DNA of 64,000 bases, from the NCBI RefSeq assembly GCF_022760995.1, contig NZ_JAKWJO010000002.1, positions 372,001 to 436,000 on the forward strand. Reading direction: 5' to 3'. Of this stretch, positions 8,814-17,976 are shown in pieces (the first letter of the stretch is position 1; every line of letters begins with the position of its first letter). Origin of the DNA: Dyella sedimenti (GTDB lineage: Bacteria; Pseudomonadota; Gammaproteobacteria; Xanthomonadales; Rhodanobacteraceae). Below the pieces are notes generated by a model that was given only the letters and a program-made list of their open reading frames with translations, did not search any database and was not told where the DNA came from. Made by a program: the position numbers and the translations under genes.

Positions 8814-9068
8814 ATGCGCCCGACCGCTTCCGCCCTCCGTCACGAACGCCTGCTCGGCGCGGCCCTGCTGTGGCTACTGGCCGGCGGCCTGCTGCTGCTC
8901 ACCACGCTGGTGCCGGCGCATACCGCGGCACTGGGCTGGACGCCGGCGTTCTGGCTGGTGGGCGCGCCACTGGGCGTGCTGCTGGTGCTGGAACCGGGCC
9001 TGCCACGCCAGCTGCTGGCGATGCGGCGCCCGCGCCGGCGCACGGGCCCCGGACTGATCTGGAACTAG
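8814..9068 (+). CDS. Small two-helix membrane protein, function unknown
   Basis: This 84-residue protein has two hydrophobic segments (LLGAALLWLLAGGLLLLTTLV and FWLVGAPLGVLLVLEPGL) and a basic tail (RRPRRRTG). It is divergent from aroE and convergent with the ATP-grasp gene. The hydrophobic pattern and the clean start after the aroE promoter region support a real inner-membrane microprotein. I do not recognise a family. Confidence 0.6.
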   Translation: MRPTASALRHERLLGAALLWLLAGGLLLLTTLVPAHTAALGWTPAFWLVGAPLGVLLVLEPGLPRQLLAMRRPRRRTGPGLIWN

Positions 9069-9226
9069 AACCTATTCACCTGGCAGTGGATGACGCGGCC
9101 GGAGCGCCGCGATTTGGGATTCCCCCCGATGGCCTGGGATGGCGGGCACCGTCGCGGGAGCGGCGCGACGGAATGCGCCGGCGCAGCGGCGGACCCAGGG
9201 ACGGGCCGCCGCGACCGCTCCTTGCC

Positions 9227-10711
9227 TCAGTCCGCCAGGCCGGCGCGCTTGCGCTCCATGCGGCGCAGGAATTCCTGCATCACCTTCAGGTACAGCTGCT
9301 CGCCGAGGTAGGCGTCTTCCACGCCTGCGTCGATCGAGGGGTTGTCGTTCACCTCGATCACCACCGGCTTGTCGCCCACGCGCTTGAGGTCCACGCCGTA
9401 CAAGCCGTTGCCGATGGCCTGGGTGGCCTTCAGCGCCAGCTTCACCACGTCGGGCGGCGCCTGGTTCACCGGGATGGTCTCGAAGCCACCGGACTTGGCG
9501 GTGCCCTTGGCGCCATGGTTGTAGATCTGCCAGTGGCCGCGCGACATGTAGTACTTGCAGGCGTACAGCGCCTCGTTGTTGAGCACGCCGATGCGCCAGT
9601 CGAACTCGGTATAGACGAACTCCTGCGCCAGCAGCAGCGCGCTGTGCTGGAACAGCTCGGCGGTGGCCTTGCCCAACGCGGCCTCGTCCTCCACCTTCAC
9701 CACGCCGCGCGAGAACGAGCCGTCGGGGATCTTCAGCACCAGCGGGTAGCCCAGCCGCGCCGCCACCTCCCTGGTGGCCTTGGCGTCGTCGCGGTACAGG
9801 ATCTCGGTGCGCGGCACCGCCAGCTTGCGCGAGACCATCAGGTCGTTGAGGAAGATCTTGTTGGTGCAGCGCAGGATCGAGGTCGGGTCGTCGATCACCA
9901 CCATGCCCTCGCGCTCGGCGCGGTGGGCGAAGCGGTAGGTGTGGTTGTCGCTGGCGGTGGTCTCGCGGATGAACAGGCCGTCGTACTCGGCCAGGCGCTG
10001 GTAGTCGTTCTTGCTGATCGGGTCGACCTCGATGCCCAGCTCCTTGCCGGCGGCCACGAAGGACTTCAGCGCCTTCCGGTTCGACGGCGGCATCGCCTCG
10101 GCCGGGTCCACCAGCATCGCGATGTCGTAGCGGAACTGCTTGCGCGCCTTGGGCTTGCGCCACAGCTTGCGGCTGAAGCGGTCCAGTTCCTCGGCGAAGG
10201 CGTCCTCCTGCGCGTCCACCAGGGTATGCAGGCCCACCGGCTTGATCGCGCTGATCTGCCAGACGCGGTCGCGCTCGAACTCGATGCGCAGCAGCGGGCA
10301 GGGAAACGTCTCGAACACCTGCCGCGCCAGGTCCTGCAGCGCGGGATAGGCGGTCTGCCCGAAGTAGACCAGGATGCCGAAGTCGGTGGTGTCGCGGCCG
10401 CCGGCGGGCAGGAAGTGGGTGAGCTTGGTGCTCAGGTCCTCGATGTCCAGGCCGTACAGCGAGCGGCGGCGCAGGTCATTGACCGTGCGCACCGAGGGCA
10501 TCACGCGGTGCCCGCGCGCCTCGGCCAGCAGCGACACGTAGTAGCCGGTGCCCAGATACTTGTAGGTGCGGCACAGGTTGATGACGTGGGTGCGCTCGTC
10601 GTCCACACCGACCGGCTCGCGCAGGTAGTCCATGGCGGTGACCACGTCCACGGAGGGGTAGTAGGAGCTCCAGTCGGAAGCTTTCTCCACAACGATGACG
10701 AGACGGGTCAT
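9227..10711 (-). CDS. RimK-like ATP-grasp ligase with N-terminal extension domain
   Basis: This 494-residue protein has an N-terminal region of about 190 residues (MTRLVIVVEKASDWSSYYPS) followed by an ATP-grasp domain of RimK type. Visible are VVIDDPTSILRCTNKIFLND near 280, the ATP-binding YPLVLKIPDGSFSRGVVKVE near 340, EFDWRIGVLNNEALYACKYY, and the metal ligands in GVDLKRVGDKPVVIEVNDNP. RimK-type enzymes add glutamate or other amino acids to a carboxyl group of a protein or small molecule; the substrate here is unknown. It is divergent from a GNAT gene, a pairing seen with predicted peptide-modifying amidoligases. ATG 10711 precedes the conserved start. Confidence 0.85.
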   Translation of the reverse strand: MTRLVIVVEKASDWSSYYPSVDVVTAMDYLREPVGVDDERTHVINLCRTYKYLGTGYYVSLLAEARGHRVMPSVRTVNDLRRRSLYGLDIEDLSTKLTHFLPAGGRDTTDFGILVYFGQTAYPALQDLARQVFETFPCPLLRIEFERDRVWQISAIKPVGLHTLVDAQEDAFAEELDRFSRKLWRKPKARKQFRYDIAMLVDPAEAMPPSNRKALKSFVAAGKELGIEVDPISKNDYQRLAEYDGLFIRETTASDNHTYRFAHRAEREGMVVIDDPTSILRCTNKIFLNDLMVSRKLAVPRTEILYRDDAKATREVAARLGYPLVLKIPDGSFSRGVVKVEDEAALGKATAELFQHSALLLAQEFVYTEFDWRIGVLNNEALYACKYYMSRGHWQIYNHGAKGTAKSGGFETIPVNQAPPDVVKLALKATQAIGNGLYGVDLKRVGDKPVVIEVNDNPSIDAGVEDAYLGEQLYLKVMQEFLRRMERKRAGLAD

Positions 10712-10902
10712 GACACCTCGGGCAGTTGCAAGCGTCGTCGCCTTGGGAAGGGGCGCCATGGCGCAAGGCGCGCAGTTTGGCACAGGAAGCGGCGGCGCAA
10801 TGAAGCCTGTCTAAATGCGCCGAAGGTCAGGATTGCCGCGGGGGGACCCGGGGGCTAGAGTGCGCCGCTTCCTCCACGCCGGCCCGATGGAATCCACCGC
10901 CG

Positions 10903-11376
10903 ATGACCCCCATGCCCGCGACCGCCGCCGTGCGCGTGCGCCGTGCCGAACTTTCCGATCTCGACGACCTGGTGGCGCTGGAGCAGAGCAGCTTCGCCAC
11001 CGATCGCCTGAGCCGGGCGCAGTACCGCCGCCACCTGGACAGCGAGACGGCGCAGGTGCTGGTGGCCAGCGCCAACCATCGGCATTTCCTGGGCACGGCG
11101 GTGGTGTTCTTCCGCAAGGGCAGCGGGGTGGCGCGGCTGTACTCCCTCGCCACCCGCGCCGAGGCGCGCGGCAAGGGCGTGGGCTCGGCCCTGCTGGAGG
11201 CCGCCGAGCAACTGGCGCGCCGCCGCCATTGCCGGACGCTGCGGCTGGAGGTGCGCACCGACAACGAGGCCGCCCTCCGGCTGTACGAGCGGCTGGGCTA
11301 TGCGCGCATCGGCCGCTACGCGCGCTACTACGGCGACGGGGCGGATGCGTGGCGCTACGAGAAGGCGCTGCGCTAG
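10903..11376 (+). CDS. GNAT family N-acetyltransferase (RimI-like)
   Basis: This 157-residue protein is a GNAT fold acetyltransferase. The acetyl-CoA pyrophosphate loop is TRAEARGKGVGSALL near residues 87-101, followed by RLEVRTDNEAALRLYERLGY near 118-138. It uses acetyl-CoA to acetylate an amine, possibly a protein N-terminus. The start is ATG 10903, or ATG 10912 three codons on. It is divergently transcribed from the RimK-like ligase, 191 nt away. In other bacteria a similar GNAT is fused to a C39-type peptidase beside RimK-like genes; no peptidase part is present here. Confidence 0.85.
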   Translation: MTPMPATAAVRVRRAELSDLDDLVALEQSSFATDRLSRAQYRRHLDSETAQVLVASANHRHFLGTAVVFFRKGSGVARLYSLATRAEARGKGVGSALLEAAEQLARRRHCRTLRLEVRTDNEAALRLYERLGYARIGRYARYYGDGADAWRYEKALR

Positions 11377-12056
11377 AAGGGCTGGGCGATCTTCTGCTCG
11401 GTCGCCTCGTCCGGCCGTGCCACCAGCGCGCCGGTGCGCATCAGGCTTACCGTGTAGTGGCCCTGGTCGACCAGCGGCAGGTACACGCCGCTGCCGAACA
11501 GCGCGTCCACGTCGGGCACCCAGCGCGGGTATTGCCGGTGCAGGTCGAGCAGGTCGAAGCGGCCGGCTTCCTTGAAGTCGACCACCGTGCGCGGCGCGTG
11601 CATCTCGTCGGCGGGGTCGTCGTAGCGGCCGGACAGCCGGTCGAGCCGGTATAGCGGCGGCAGGCCGGCCAGCACCGCCGGCAGCTTCCACTTCAGCACC
11701 ACCGCCTCCACCCGCCAGGCGTCGCCGGCGAGCTGGACCTCGCGGGTGGCGCCATCGGGCCAGTGCAGCACCAGCGACCAGCGCTGCGGCGAGAGGATGC
11801 GCGCATCGATCTCCACCACCGGCGTTTCGCCCGACAGCAGGCGGTAGCCGCGCAGCGCATAGCCCATGCCGGCCAGCAGCAAGGTCAGCGCGAACGCCAC
11901 CAGCAGCAGCAGCGCCCGGCCGGCGGCGGCCAGGCGATGGCCCTGGTCCAGGCGATGGCGCAGGGCCACCAGTTGCACCAGGGTGAGGAACAGCGCGATC
12001 ACCGCCAGGATCAGCAGGATCGTCGAAGGCAGGCGCAGCAGCGCGGTCCAGTCCAT
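11373..12056 (-). CDS. Conserved two-helix membrane protein with large soluble domain, function unknown
   Basis: This 227-residue protein begins MDWTALLRLPSTILLILAVI and has two hydrophobic segments (residues about 8-30 and 45-68). A predicted periplasmic region follows with ILSPQRWSLVLHWPDGATREVQLAGDAWRVEAVVLKW. It overlaps the 3' end of the convergent GNAT gene by 4 nt. The ATG at 12056 is preferred because the membrane segment begins right after it. I recognise no catalytic motif. Confidence 0.65.
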   Translation of the reverse strand: MDWTALLRLPSTILLILAVIALFLTLVQLVALRHRLDQGHRLAAAGRALLLLVAFALTLLLAGMGYALRGYRLLSGETPVVEIDARILSPQRWSLVLHWPDGATREVQLAGDAWRVEAVVLKWKLPAVLAGLPPLYRLDRLSGRYDDPADEMHAPRTVVDFKEAGRFDLLDLHRQYPRWVPDVDALFGSGVYLPLVDQGHYTVSLMRTGALVARPDEATEQKIAQPF

Positions 12057-12195
12057 TGTCGTACGGGTGACTTCTCGTACCGCACCGTGGCGGCGACGGC
12101 GGCATGATAACGGCACGCCGCGCGCCATGGCTTGGCTCGCCACCTACCGGGGGCTTCCCTATACTGCGGCGGCCCCCACCGCAAACCCTTATCCC

Positions 12196-12534
12196 ATGCG
12201 CCGATTCCTGCTGCTACCGCTGTGTTCCGCCCTGGCCCTGCTCGCCAGCTGCGGCAACAAGGGACCGCTGTACATGCCCAAGGCCGCGCCGGCGACGGTC
12301 GCTCCCGCCAAGCCGGCCGCGGTGGCGCCGGTGCATGGCTTCGTGACGGACCTGAAGGCCTTCAACGCCTTCATCGCCACCCATCCCACGCCGGCGCAGT
12401 TCCGCGCCGCCTACCCGGATGTGCTGCTGGTACTGCCAGGCGACGTCTCCACGCGCGAGCTGCGCACCAACAACAGCCGCTATTTCGCGGAACAGGACAA
12501 GGACGGGCGCATCACCGGCGGCAAGTTCCTCTGA
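12196..12534 (+). CDS. lptM: LptM (YifL)-type lipoprotein with long C-terminal extension
   Basis: This 112-residue protein has a lipoprotein signal (MRRFLLLPLCSALALLASC) with lipidated Cys 19 and the LptM signature CGNKGPLYMP directly after it. LptM stabilises the LptD outer-membrane LPS translocon in E. coli. The usual protein is about 65-70 residues. Here an Ala/Pro linker leads to an extra segment of about 60 residues (FNAFIATHPTPAQFRAAYPD, ELRTNNSRYFAEQDKDGRI). It overlaps dapF by TGATG coupling, and lptM next to dapF is the usual order. Confidence 0.8.
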   Translation: MRRFLLLPLCSALALLASCGNKGPLYMPKAAPATVAPAKPAAVAPVHGFVTDLKAFNAFIATHPTPAQFRAAYPDVLLVLPGDVSTRELRTNNSRYFAEQDKDGRITGGKFL

Positions 12535-13382
12535 TGAAGCTCGCCTTCACCAAGATGCACGGCATCGGCAACGACTTCGTGATGGTCGACTGCCGGCATC
12601 GGCCGTTTCCGCTGGACGCGGCGCAGATCCGCGCCATCGCCGACCGCCATGCCGGGGTGGGCTTCGACCAGCTGATCAGCATCGAGCCGGCGCGCGATTC
12701 CGCCTGTGCGTTCTACTACGGCATCTGGAACGCCGACGGCTCGCCATCAGGCCAGTGCGGCAACGGCGTGCGCTGCGTGGCGGCCTGGCTGCACCGCGCC
12801 GGCGAACTGGCGATCGGCGACACGGTACGGCTGGAAAGCCCTTCCGGCCCGGTCACAGTACGCCTGACCGGGCCCGGCGAGGTCACCGTGGACATGGGCG
12901 TGCCGGCCTTCGAACCGGCGCGCATCCCCTTCCTGGCCGAGGCCGCCGCCGACCGCTACGCCATCGATGTGGGCGGCGAGACACTGGAGATCGGCGCCGT
13001 CTCCATGGGCAATCCGCACGCGGTGGTGGTGGTGGCGGACCTGCACGCGCCGGCCCTGTTCCGCCTGGGGCCGTTGCTGACCACGCACGGACGCTTCCCG
13101 CAGGGCGCCAACGCCGGCTTCGTGCAGGTGGTGGACCGCGGCCACCTACGCCTGCGCGTACACGAGCGCGGCAGCGGCTGGACCCTGGCCTGCGGCACTG
13201 GCGCCTGCGCGGCGATGGCGGTGATGCACGCGCGCGGCGAGATCGATGCGCGGGCGCGGGTGGAACTGCCGGGCGGCACGCTCGCCATTGCCTGGGCCGG
13301 CCCGGGCCAGACCCTGTGGATGACCGGCCCGGCCACCTTCGTGTTCGAGGGCGAATGGCTGGACACCGCCCGGGCACATTGA
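12534..13382 (+). CDS. dapF: Diaminopimelate epimerase
   Basis: This 282-residue enzyme interconverts LL- and meso-diaminopimelate for lysine and peptidoglycan synthesis. The two catalytic cysteines are in GQCGNGVRC (near residue 75) and TLACGTGACAA (near residue 220). The N-terminal FTKMHGIGNDFVMVD is diagnostic. The start ATG overlaps the lptM stop, so translation is probably coupled. It heads the run dapF, DUF484, xerC, which occurs as an operon in many gammaproteobacteria. Confidence 0.97.
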   Translation: MKLAFTKMHGIGNDFVMVDCRHRPFPLDAAQIRAIADRHAGVGFDQLISIEPARDSACAFYYGIWNADGSPSGQCGNGVRCVAAWLHRAGELAIGDTVRLESPSGPVTVRLTGPGEVTVDMGVPAFEPARIPFLAEAAADRYAIDVGGETLEIGAVSMGNPHAVVVVADLHAPALFRLGPLLTTHGRFPQGANAGFVQVVDRGHLRLRVHERGSGWTLACGTGACAAMAVMHARGEIDARARVELPGGTLAIAWAGPGQTLWMTGPATFVFEGEWLDTARAH

Positions 13383-13444
13383 AAGCCGGTACCCGGGCGT
13401 CGCACACTCGGGCCAGCGACGTATCGATCCTGCCGAGGTAAGCC

Positions 13445-14128
13445 ATGTCCGACAGTGCACTCGCCGACACCCTGAGCGCCAGCGATGTGGCGGCCTATCT
13501 GCGCCATCACCCGGAATTCCTCAGCGACTATCCCGACCTCGCCGCGCAGCTCACCTTGCCGCGCGAGCAGGGACCGGTCGCCTCGCTGGCGGTCTACCAG
13601 CTGCAAAGCCTGCGCGAGAAGAACGCCGAGCTGGAGCGCCAGCTGGCCAGCCTGATCGCCATTGCCGCCGAGAACGAGCGGCTGATGCAGCGCGTGCACG
13701 ACCTCAACGTGGCCGTGCTGCGCGCCACCACCCCGGCGGTGGCGGCGCGCAGCGTGGTGGCGCGGCTGGCCGAGGATTTCCAGACCGATCAGGTACGCCT
13801 GCTGCTGTTCGGCCCCATCGGCCTGCCGCCGGCCGACTGGCTGGTGCACGTGCCGGGCGGCCGCGCCTCGGTGCCGGAATTCGGCGATTTCCTGGCCCAC
13901 CACGAGCCGGTGTCCGGCCGGTTGTCGGCCGAGCGGCTGTACCGCCTGTTCGGCGACCAGGCGCCGGACATCCGCTCCAGCGCCATCATGCCGCTGGGCG
14001 AATTCGGCATCCTGGCCATCGGCAGCCGCGACCCGGACCATTTCCAGCCGGGCATGGGCACGCTGTTCCTGAAGATGATCGCCGCCACCGTCACCGCCGC
14101 GCTGCGCCGCTCGCAGGAAGGCATGTGA
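13445..14128 (+). CDS. DUF484 family protein
   Basis: This 227-residue cytosolic protein has the DUF484 start (ASDVAAYLRHHPEFLSDYPDL), a coiled-coil segment at about residues 50-90 (LQSLREKNAELERQLASLIAI) and a GAF-like C-terminal half ending LGEFGILAIGSRDPDHFQPGMG. It sits between dapF and xerC, its usual place. The biochemical role is not established; a GAF-like fold suggests ligand sensing. It begins 62 nt after dapF and ends 7 nt before xerC. Confidence 0.9.
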   Translation: MSDSALADTLSASDVAAYLRHHPEFLSDYPDLAAQLTLPREQGPVASLAVYQLQSLREKNAELERQLASLIAIAAENERLMQRVHDLNVAVLRATTPAVAARSVVARLAEDFQTDQVRLLLFGPIGLPPADWLVHVPGGRASVPEFGDFLAHHEPVSGRLSAERLYRLFGDQAPDIRSSAIMPLGEFGILAIGSRDPDHFQPGMGTLFLKMIAATVTAALRRSQEGM

Positions 14129-14135
14129 CCGCGCG

Positions 14136-15023
14136 ATGAGCACGCCGCAGGCCCAGGTCGAGGCCTGGCTCGCCCGCCTGGCCGGCGAACGCCAGGCCTC
14201 GGCGCATACAGTGGACGGCTATCGCCGCGACCTGGCCAAGCTGCTGCGCTGGATGGAAGCGCAGGGCATCGCCGCCTTCGACGCGCTGGAACCCAACCGC
14301 ATGCGCGGCTTCGTGGCCGCCGAGCATCGCGGCGGGCTGTCGCCCAAGAGCCTGCAGCGCCTGCTGTCGTCCTGCCGCAGCCTGTTCCGCCAGCTCGGCC
14401 GCGAAGGCCAGCTGGCCCACGACCCGCTGGCCGGCGTGCGCGGTCCCAAGGTGCATCGCAAGCTGCCCGAGGTGCTGGACGTGGACGAGGCGGCCGCGCT
14501 GGTGGAAATCCCGGGCGAGGGCGCGATCAACCGCCGCGACCGCGCCATGCTGGAACTGTTCTATTCCTCCGGCCTGCGCCTGTCGGAACTGACCGGCCTG
14601 CGCTGGATCGACCTGGACCTGGACGCCGGCGAGGTGCGCGTGCTCGGCAAGGGCAGCAAGACGCGCATCGTGCCGGTGGGCCGCCACGCGGTGGCCGCGC
14701 TGCGCGCGCTGCGCGCCGCCGAGGGCATCACGCCGGAACAGCCGGTATTCAAGGGGCGCGGCGGCGCGCCGATCAACCCGCGCACCGTTCAATTGCGCCT
14801 GAAGAAGCTCGCCCTGCTGCAGGGCATGCCCAAGCGCGTGCACCCGCACTTGCTGCGCCACACCTTCGCCAGCCACATGCTGGAATCCTCCGGCGACCTG
14901 CGCGCCGTGCAGGAACTGCTCGGCCACGCCGACATCGCCACGACGCAGATCTATACGCACCTGGATTTCCAACACCTGGCACGCGTGTATGACGCGGCGC
15001 ATCCGCGGGCGAAGCGGAAGTAG
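14136..15023 (+). CDS. xerC: Tyrosine recombinase XerC
   Basis: This 295-residue recombinase acts with XerD at dif to resolve chromosome dimers. The N-terminal SAM-like DNA-binding domain ([21 protein letters not shown]) is followed by the catalytic domain with Arg in [14 protein letters not shown]. The Lys of GKGSKTR, the H-x-x-R box [12 protein letters not shown], a His in [11 protein letters not shown] and the nucleophile Tyr in [11 protein letters not shown] complete the active site. Length and gene order after DUF484 identify XerC rather than an island integrase. Confidence 0.95.
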   Translation: MSTPQAQVEAWLARLAGERQASAHTVDGYRRDLAKLLRWMEAQGIAAFDALEPNRMRGFVAAEHRGGLSPKSLQRLLSSCRSLFRQLGREGQLAHDPLAGVRGPKVHRKLPEVLDVDEAAALVEIPGEGAINRRDRAMLELFYSSGLRLSELTGLRWIDLDLDAGEVRVLGKGSKTRIVPVGRHAVAALRALRAAEGITPEQPVFKGRGGAPINPRTVQLRLKKLALLQGMPKRVHPHLLRHTFASHMLESSGDLRAVQELLGHADIATTQIYTHLDFQHLARVYDAAHPRAKRK

Positions 15024-15037
15024 GGCCCGGGTATCTC

Positions 15038-15171
15038 TGTGGGAGCGCACCCTGCGCGCGACTAGCCCTATGGAGCGGGGGACCCCTCATCCCAACCCCT
15101 CAACCTGTCGCGACGCCCCTCCCTCAAGGCCTCCTGCCATGCCGCGGTCGCGCACAGGGTGCGCTCCCACA
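15038..15171. repeat. REP inverted pair between xerC and hslV
   Basis: A forward copy at 15038-15062 (one-base variant CCCTGCGCGC) and an inverse copy at 15147-15171 face each other around 84 bp of sequence. The arrangement is that of a REPIN doublet. It fills most of the xerC-hslV spacer. Confidence 0.85.
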
Positions 15172-15241
15172 AAGGTGGCGCCGGTTGGATTTGGCCGGCG
15201 CGACCCCACTTCTGGCGAATTCGTATTCCCCCGGAGCCCCC

Positions 15242-15775
15242 ATGGAATCCTTTCACGCCACCACCATCGTCTCGGTGCGCCGCCACGGCCGCGTGGTGAT
15301 CGGCGGCGACGGCCAGGTCACCCTCGGCAACACGGTGATGAAGGCCAATGCGCGCAAGATCCGCCGCCTGGGCAAGGGCGACGTGCTGGCGGGTTTCGCC
15401 GGCGCCACCGCCGATGCCTTCACCCTGTTCGAGCTGTTCGAGCAGAAGCTGGACAAGCACGGCGGCAACCTCACCCGCTCGGCGGTGGAGCTGGCCAAGG
15501 AGTGGCGCACCGACCGCCGCCTGGGCCGCCTGGAGGCCATGCTGGCGGTGGCGGACAAGGACGCCTCGCTGCTGATCTCCGGCAACGGCGACGTGCTGGA
15601 ACCCGAGCACGGGCTGATCGCCATCGGCTCCGGCGGCCCTTACGCGCAGTCCGCCGCGCTGGCACTGATGGAGAACACCGACCTGGACGCCCGCGCCATC
15701 GTCGAGCGTGCGCTGAAGATCGCCGGCGACATCTGCATCTACACCAACCACAACACGACTATCGAAGAGCTGTAG
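15242..15775 (+). CDS. hslV: ATP-dependent protease subunit HslV
   Basis: This 177-residue N-terminal-nucleophile peptidase forms dodecamers that degrade unfolded protein with Hsl[26 protein letters not shown] is the diagnostic active-site segment (catalytic Thr and GDGQ). The ATG at 15242 gives MESFHA before the first Thr, so the catalytic Thr would be residue 7 and five residues beyond the initiator Met must be removed. In E. coli only Met precedes it. It is followed by hslU after 80 nt. Confidence 0.95.
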   Translation: MESFHATTIVSVRRHGRVVIGGDGQVTLGNTVMKANARKIRRLGKGDVLAGFAGATADAFTLFELFEQKLDKHGGNLTRSAVELAKEWRTDRRLGRLEAMLAVADKDASLLISGNGDVLEPEHGLIAIGSGGPYAQSAALALMENTDLDARAIVERALKIAGDICIYTNHNTTIEEL

Positions 15776-15800
15776 GCGCCAGGCGCGACGGCTGCTCCGT

Positions 15801-15828
15801 CGTCATTCCGGTGCAGGCCGGAATGACG
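15801..15828. repeat. GTCATTCCGG-type palindrome between hslV and hslU
   Basis: CGTCATTCCGG and CCGGAATGACG form a perfect 11-bp stem with a 6-nt loop. A related hairpin (CATCCCGGC...GCCGGGATG) lies downstream of yidC at 41661. This is a second class of small intergenic palindromes in the window. It lacks a T-run and so is not a standard terminator. Confidence 0.6.
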
Positions 15829-15855
15829 GCGAAAACCCTTTTCCGGTGACCTCCC

Positions 15856-17196
15856 ATGTCCGAACTCACACCCCGCGAAATCGTCAACGAACTCGACCGC
15901 TACATCATCGGCCAGCACGACGCCAAGCGCGCCGTGGCCATCGCGCTGCGCAACCGCTGGCGCCGCATGCAGCTGGAACCGGGCCTGCGCGACGAGGTGA
16001 CGCCCAAGAACATCCTGATGATCGGCCCCACCGGCGTGGGCAAGACCGAGATCGCCCGGCGCCTGGCCACCCTGGCCAACGCGCCGTTCGTGAAGGTGGA
16101 AGCCACCAAGTTCACCGAGGTGGGCTACGTCGGCAAGGACGTCGAATCCATCGTGCGCGACCTGGCCGACGTGGCCTACAAACTGACCCGCGAACAGGCC
16201 ATGAAGCGCGTGCGCTCGGTAGCCGAGGACCGCGCCGAGGACCGCATCCTCGACGCCCTGCTGCCGCGCCGCCAGCAGCCCAGCGACTGGAGCCACGACC
16301 CGGCCCCGGCCGGCGACACCCAGGGCGAGACCCGGCAGAAGCTGCGCAAGCAGCTGCGCGAGGGCGCGCTGGACGAGCGCGAGATCGAGCTGGACTTCGC
16401 CATGAACGTGGGCGTGGAGATCATGTCCCCGCCGGGCATGGAGGAGATGGGTCAGCAGCTGCGCCAGATGTTCCAGAACCTGGGCGGCGCCAAGACCCAG
16501 CAGCGCAAGCTGGCGATCAAGGCGGCGCGCCCGCTGCTGGTCGAGGAGGAGGCCGCCAAGCTGCTCAACGAGGAAGAAGTCCGCACCCAGGCCATGCAGG
16601 CCGCCGAGCAGAACGGCATCGTGTTCATCGACGAGATCGACAAGGTCGCCCAGCGCTCCGAATGGGGCGGCGCGGGCGTCAGCCGCGAGGGCGTGCAGCG
16701 CGATCTGCTGCCGCTGGTGGAGGGCTCCACCGTGTCCACCAAGTACGGCCCGATCAAGACCGACCACATGCTGTTCATCGCCTCCGGCGCGTTCTCGCTG
16801 GCCAAGCCCTCGGACCTGATCCCCGAGCTGCAGGGCCGCCTGCCGATCCGCGTGGAGCTGTCCGCGCTGTCGGTGGAGGACTTCAAGCGCATCCTGCGCG
16901 AACCCAACAACGCCCTGACCAAGCAATACGTCGCCCTGCTCGGTACCGAGGGCGTGACGGTGGATTTCACCGAGACCGGCATCGACCGCCTGGCCGAGGT
17001 GGCATTCCAGGTGAACGAGCGCACCGAGAACATCGGCGCCCGCCGCCTGCACACGGTGATGGAACGGCTGCTGGAGAGGATCTCCTACGAAGCTGCTGAC
17101 AAATCCGGCGAAAATTATGTGATCGACGCCGAATATGTGGATAAAAACCTGGGAACTCTGGTCAAGGACGAGGATCTGAGCCGTTACATCCTGTAA
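15856..17196 (+). CDS. hslU: ATP-dependent unfoldase HslU (ClpY)
   Basis: This 446-residue AAA+ unfoldase feeds substrates to HslV. It begins [20 protein letters not shown]. The Walker [16 protein letters not shown] is near residue 58, the pore loop GYVGKDVES near 91, Walker [12 protein letters not shown] near 255, and sensor residues are in [17 protein letters not shown]. The intermediate domain covers about residues 110-240. The length matches the family and the C-terminal YIL that docks into HslV is present. Confidence 0.97.
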   Translation: MSELTPREIVNELDRYIIGQHDAKRAVAIALRNRWRRMQLEPGLRDEVTPKNILMIGPTGVGKTEIARRLATLANAPFVKVEATKFTEVGYVGKDVESIVRDLADVAYKLTREQAMKRVRSVAEDRAEDRILDALLPRRQQPSDWSHDPAPAGDTQGETRQKLRKQLREGALDEREIELDFAMNVGVEIMSPPGMEEMGQQLRQMFQNLGGAKTQQRKLAIKAARPLLVEEEAAKLLNEEEVRTQAMQAAEQNGIVFIDEIDKVAQRSEWGGAGVSREGVQRDLLPLVEGSTVSTKYGPIKTDHMLFIASGAFSLAKPSDLIPELQGRLPIRVELSALSVEDFKRILREPNNALTKQYVALLGTEGVTVDFTETGIDRLAEVAFQVNERTENIGARRLHTVMERLLERISYEAADKSGENYVIDAEYVDKNLGTLVKDEDLSRYIL

Positions 17197-17232
17197 ACAA
17201 GGGGAAAGCCCCTGGCTGTTAAAATTGTGCCC

Positions 17233-17847
17233 ATGGGAAATGTAATTGAACTGAAGACCACCGGCCAGCGTGCCCAACTGCGCGAGGCGCAGCAGCAGCA
17301 GCAGCTGGTCCGGTTGTGGCGCGGCGAACTCGAGCACGGCAGCTTCTGCGGTTACGTGGGCGGCGTCGGCCGTGAATTCTTCCTGCTGTGGGTGGTCGGC
17401 GACGGCATCACCTATGACGGCATGTACGTGATGCGGCACCGCGACGTCTCCGAGCTGGAGGCGCCGGACAAGCACGCCGTCTTCATGGAGAAGGCGCTGG
17501 CCATGAAGCACCTGATGCCGCGTACCCCGCGGGGTTTCCCGCTGGACGACATCCGCAGCGTGATCCAGGCCGCCGCCGCGCAGGCCCCGGTGATCGGCGT
17601 GCATGTGGACAGCGAGGACGAGTCGGAGGTCTGCTACATCGGCCGCCTCATCAACGTCGAGGAGGACGGCTTCAACCTGCAGGAGATCTCGCCGGACGCC
17701 GAATGGCTGCGCGAGCCTTCGTTCTTCTCCTGGGACGAGGTATCCACCGTCAGCATCGAGGACGGCTACGCCACCTCACTGCTCGCCGTGGCCGGCACCC
17801 CGCCGCCGCTGGAGCAGGGCGACTCGGGCGTGGGACACGTGCAGTAA
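17233..17847 (+). CDS. Conserved hypothetical protein
   Basis: This 204-residue soluble protein starts at ATG 17233, with an alternative GTG two codons earlier. It has a Gln-rich stretch near residue 20 (REAQQQQQLVRLWRGELEHG) and beta-rich segments such as SFCGYVGGVGREFFLLWVVG and VCYIGRLINVEEDGFNLQEI. The last block resembles a small barrel that answers how strongly a step in metabolism or expression is set, but I recognise no family. It follows hslU by 36 nt and ends in a strong terminator, so it may be the last gene of the hslVU unit. Confidence 0.7.
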   Translation: MGNVIELKTTGQRAQLREAQQQQQLVRLWRGELEHGSFCGYVGGVGREFFLLWVVGDGITYDGMYVMRHRDVSELEAPDKHAVFMEKALAMKHLMPRTPRGFPLDDIRSVIQAAAAQAPVIGVHVDSEDESEVCYIGRLINVEEDGFNLQEISPDAEWLREPSFFSWDEVSTVSIEDGYATSLLAVAGTPPPLEQGDSGVGHVQ

Positions 17848-17850
17848 CCG

Positions 17851-17886
17851 AAACGAAAAGGCCGGCTGAAAGCCGGCCTTTTCGTT
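17851..17886. terminator. Bidirectional intrinsic terminator
   Basis: AACGAAAAGGCCGGCT pairs perfectly with AGCCGGCCTTTTCGTT around a GAA loop. The A-run before and T-run after the stem allow termination in both directions: after the hypothetical gene on the plus strand, and of any minus-strand transcript leaving the S9 peptidase gene. Confidence 0.9.
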
Positions 17887-17898
17887 CCACGGATCGCC

Positions 17899-17968
17899 TG
17901 TGGGAGCGCACCCTGTGCGCGACCGCCTAGCCTGATGCCGATTGTCGCGCACAAGGTGCGCTCCCACA
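17899..17968. repeat. REP inverted pair between convergent genes
   Basis: A forward consensus copy at 17899-17923 and an inverse copy at 17944-17968 (one mismatch) are separated by only 20 nt. They lie between the terminator and the 3' end of the S9 peptidase gene. Confidence 0.9.
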
Positions 17969-17976
17969 TTCCGATG

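Noticed and set aside
15739..17604. A 621-codon minus-strand frame opposite hslU
   Set aside because: It covers the well-supported hslU and the following gene in antisense, with no protein-family signal.
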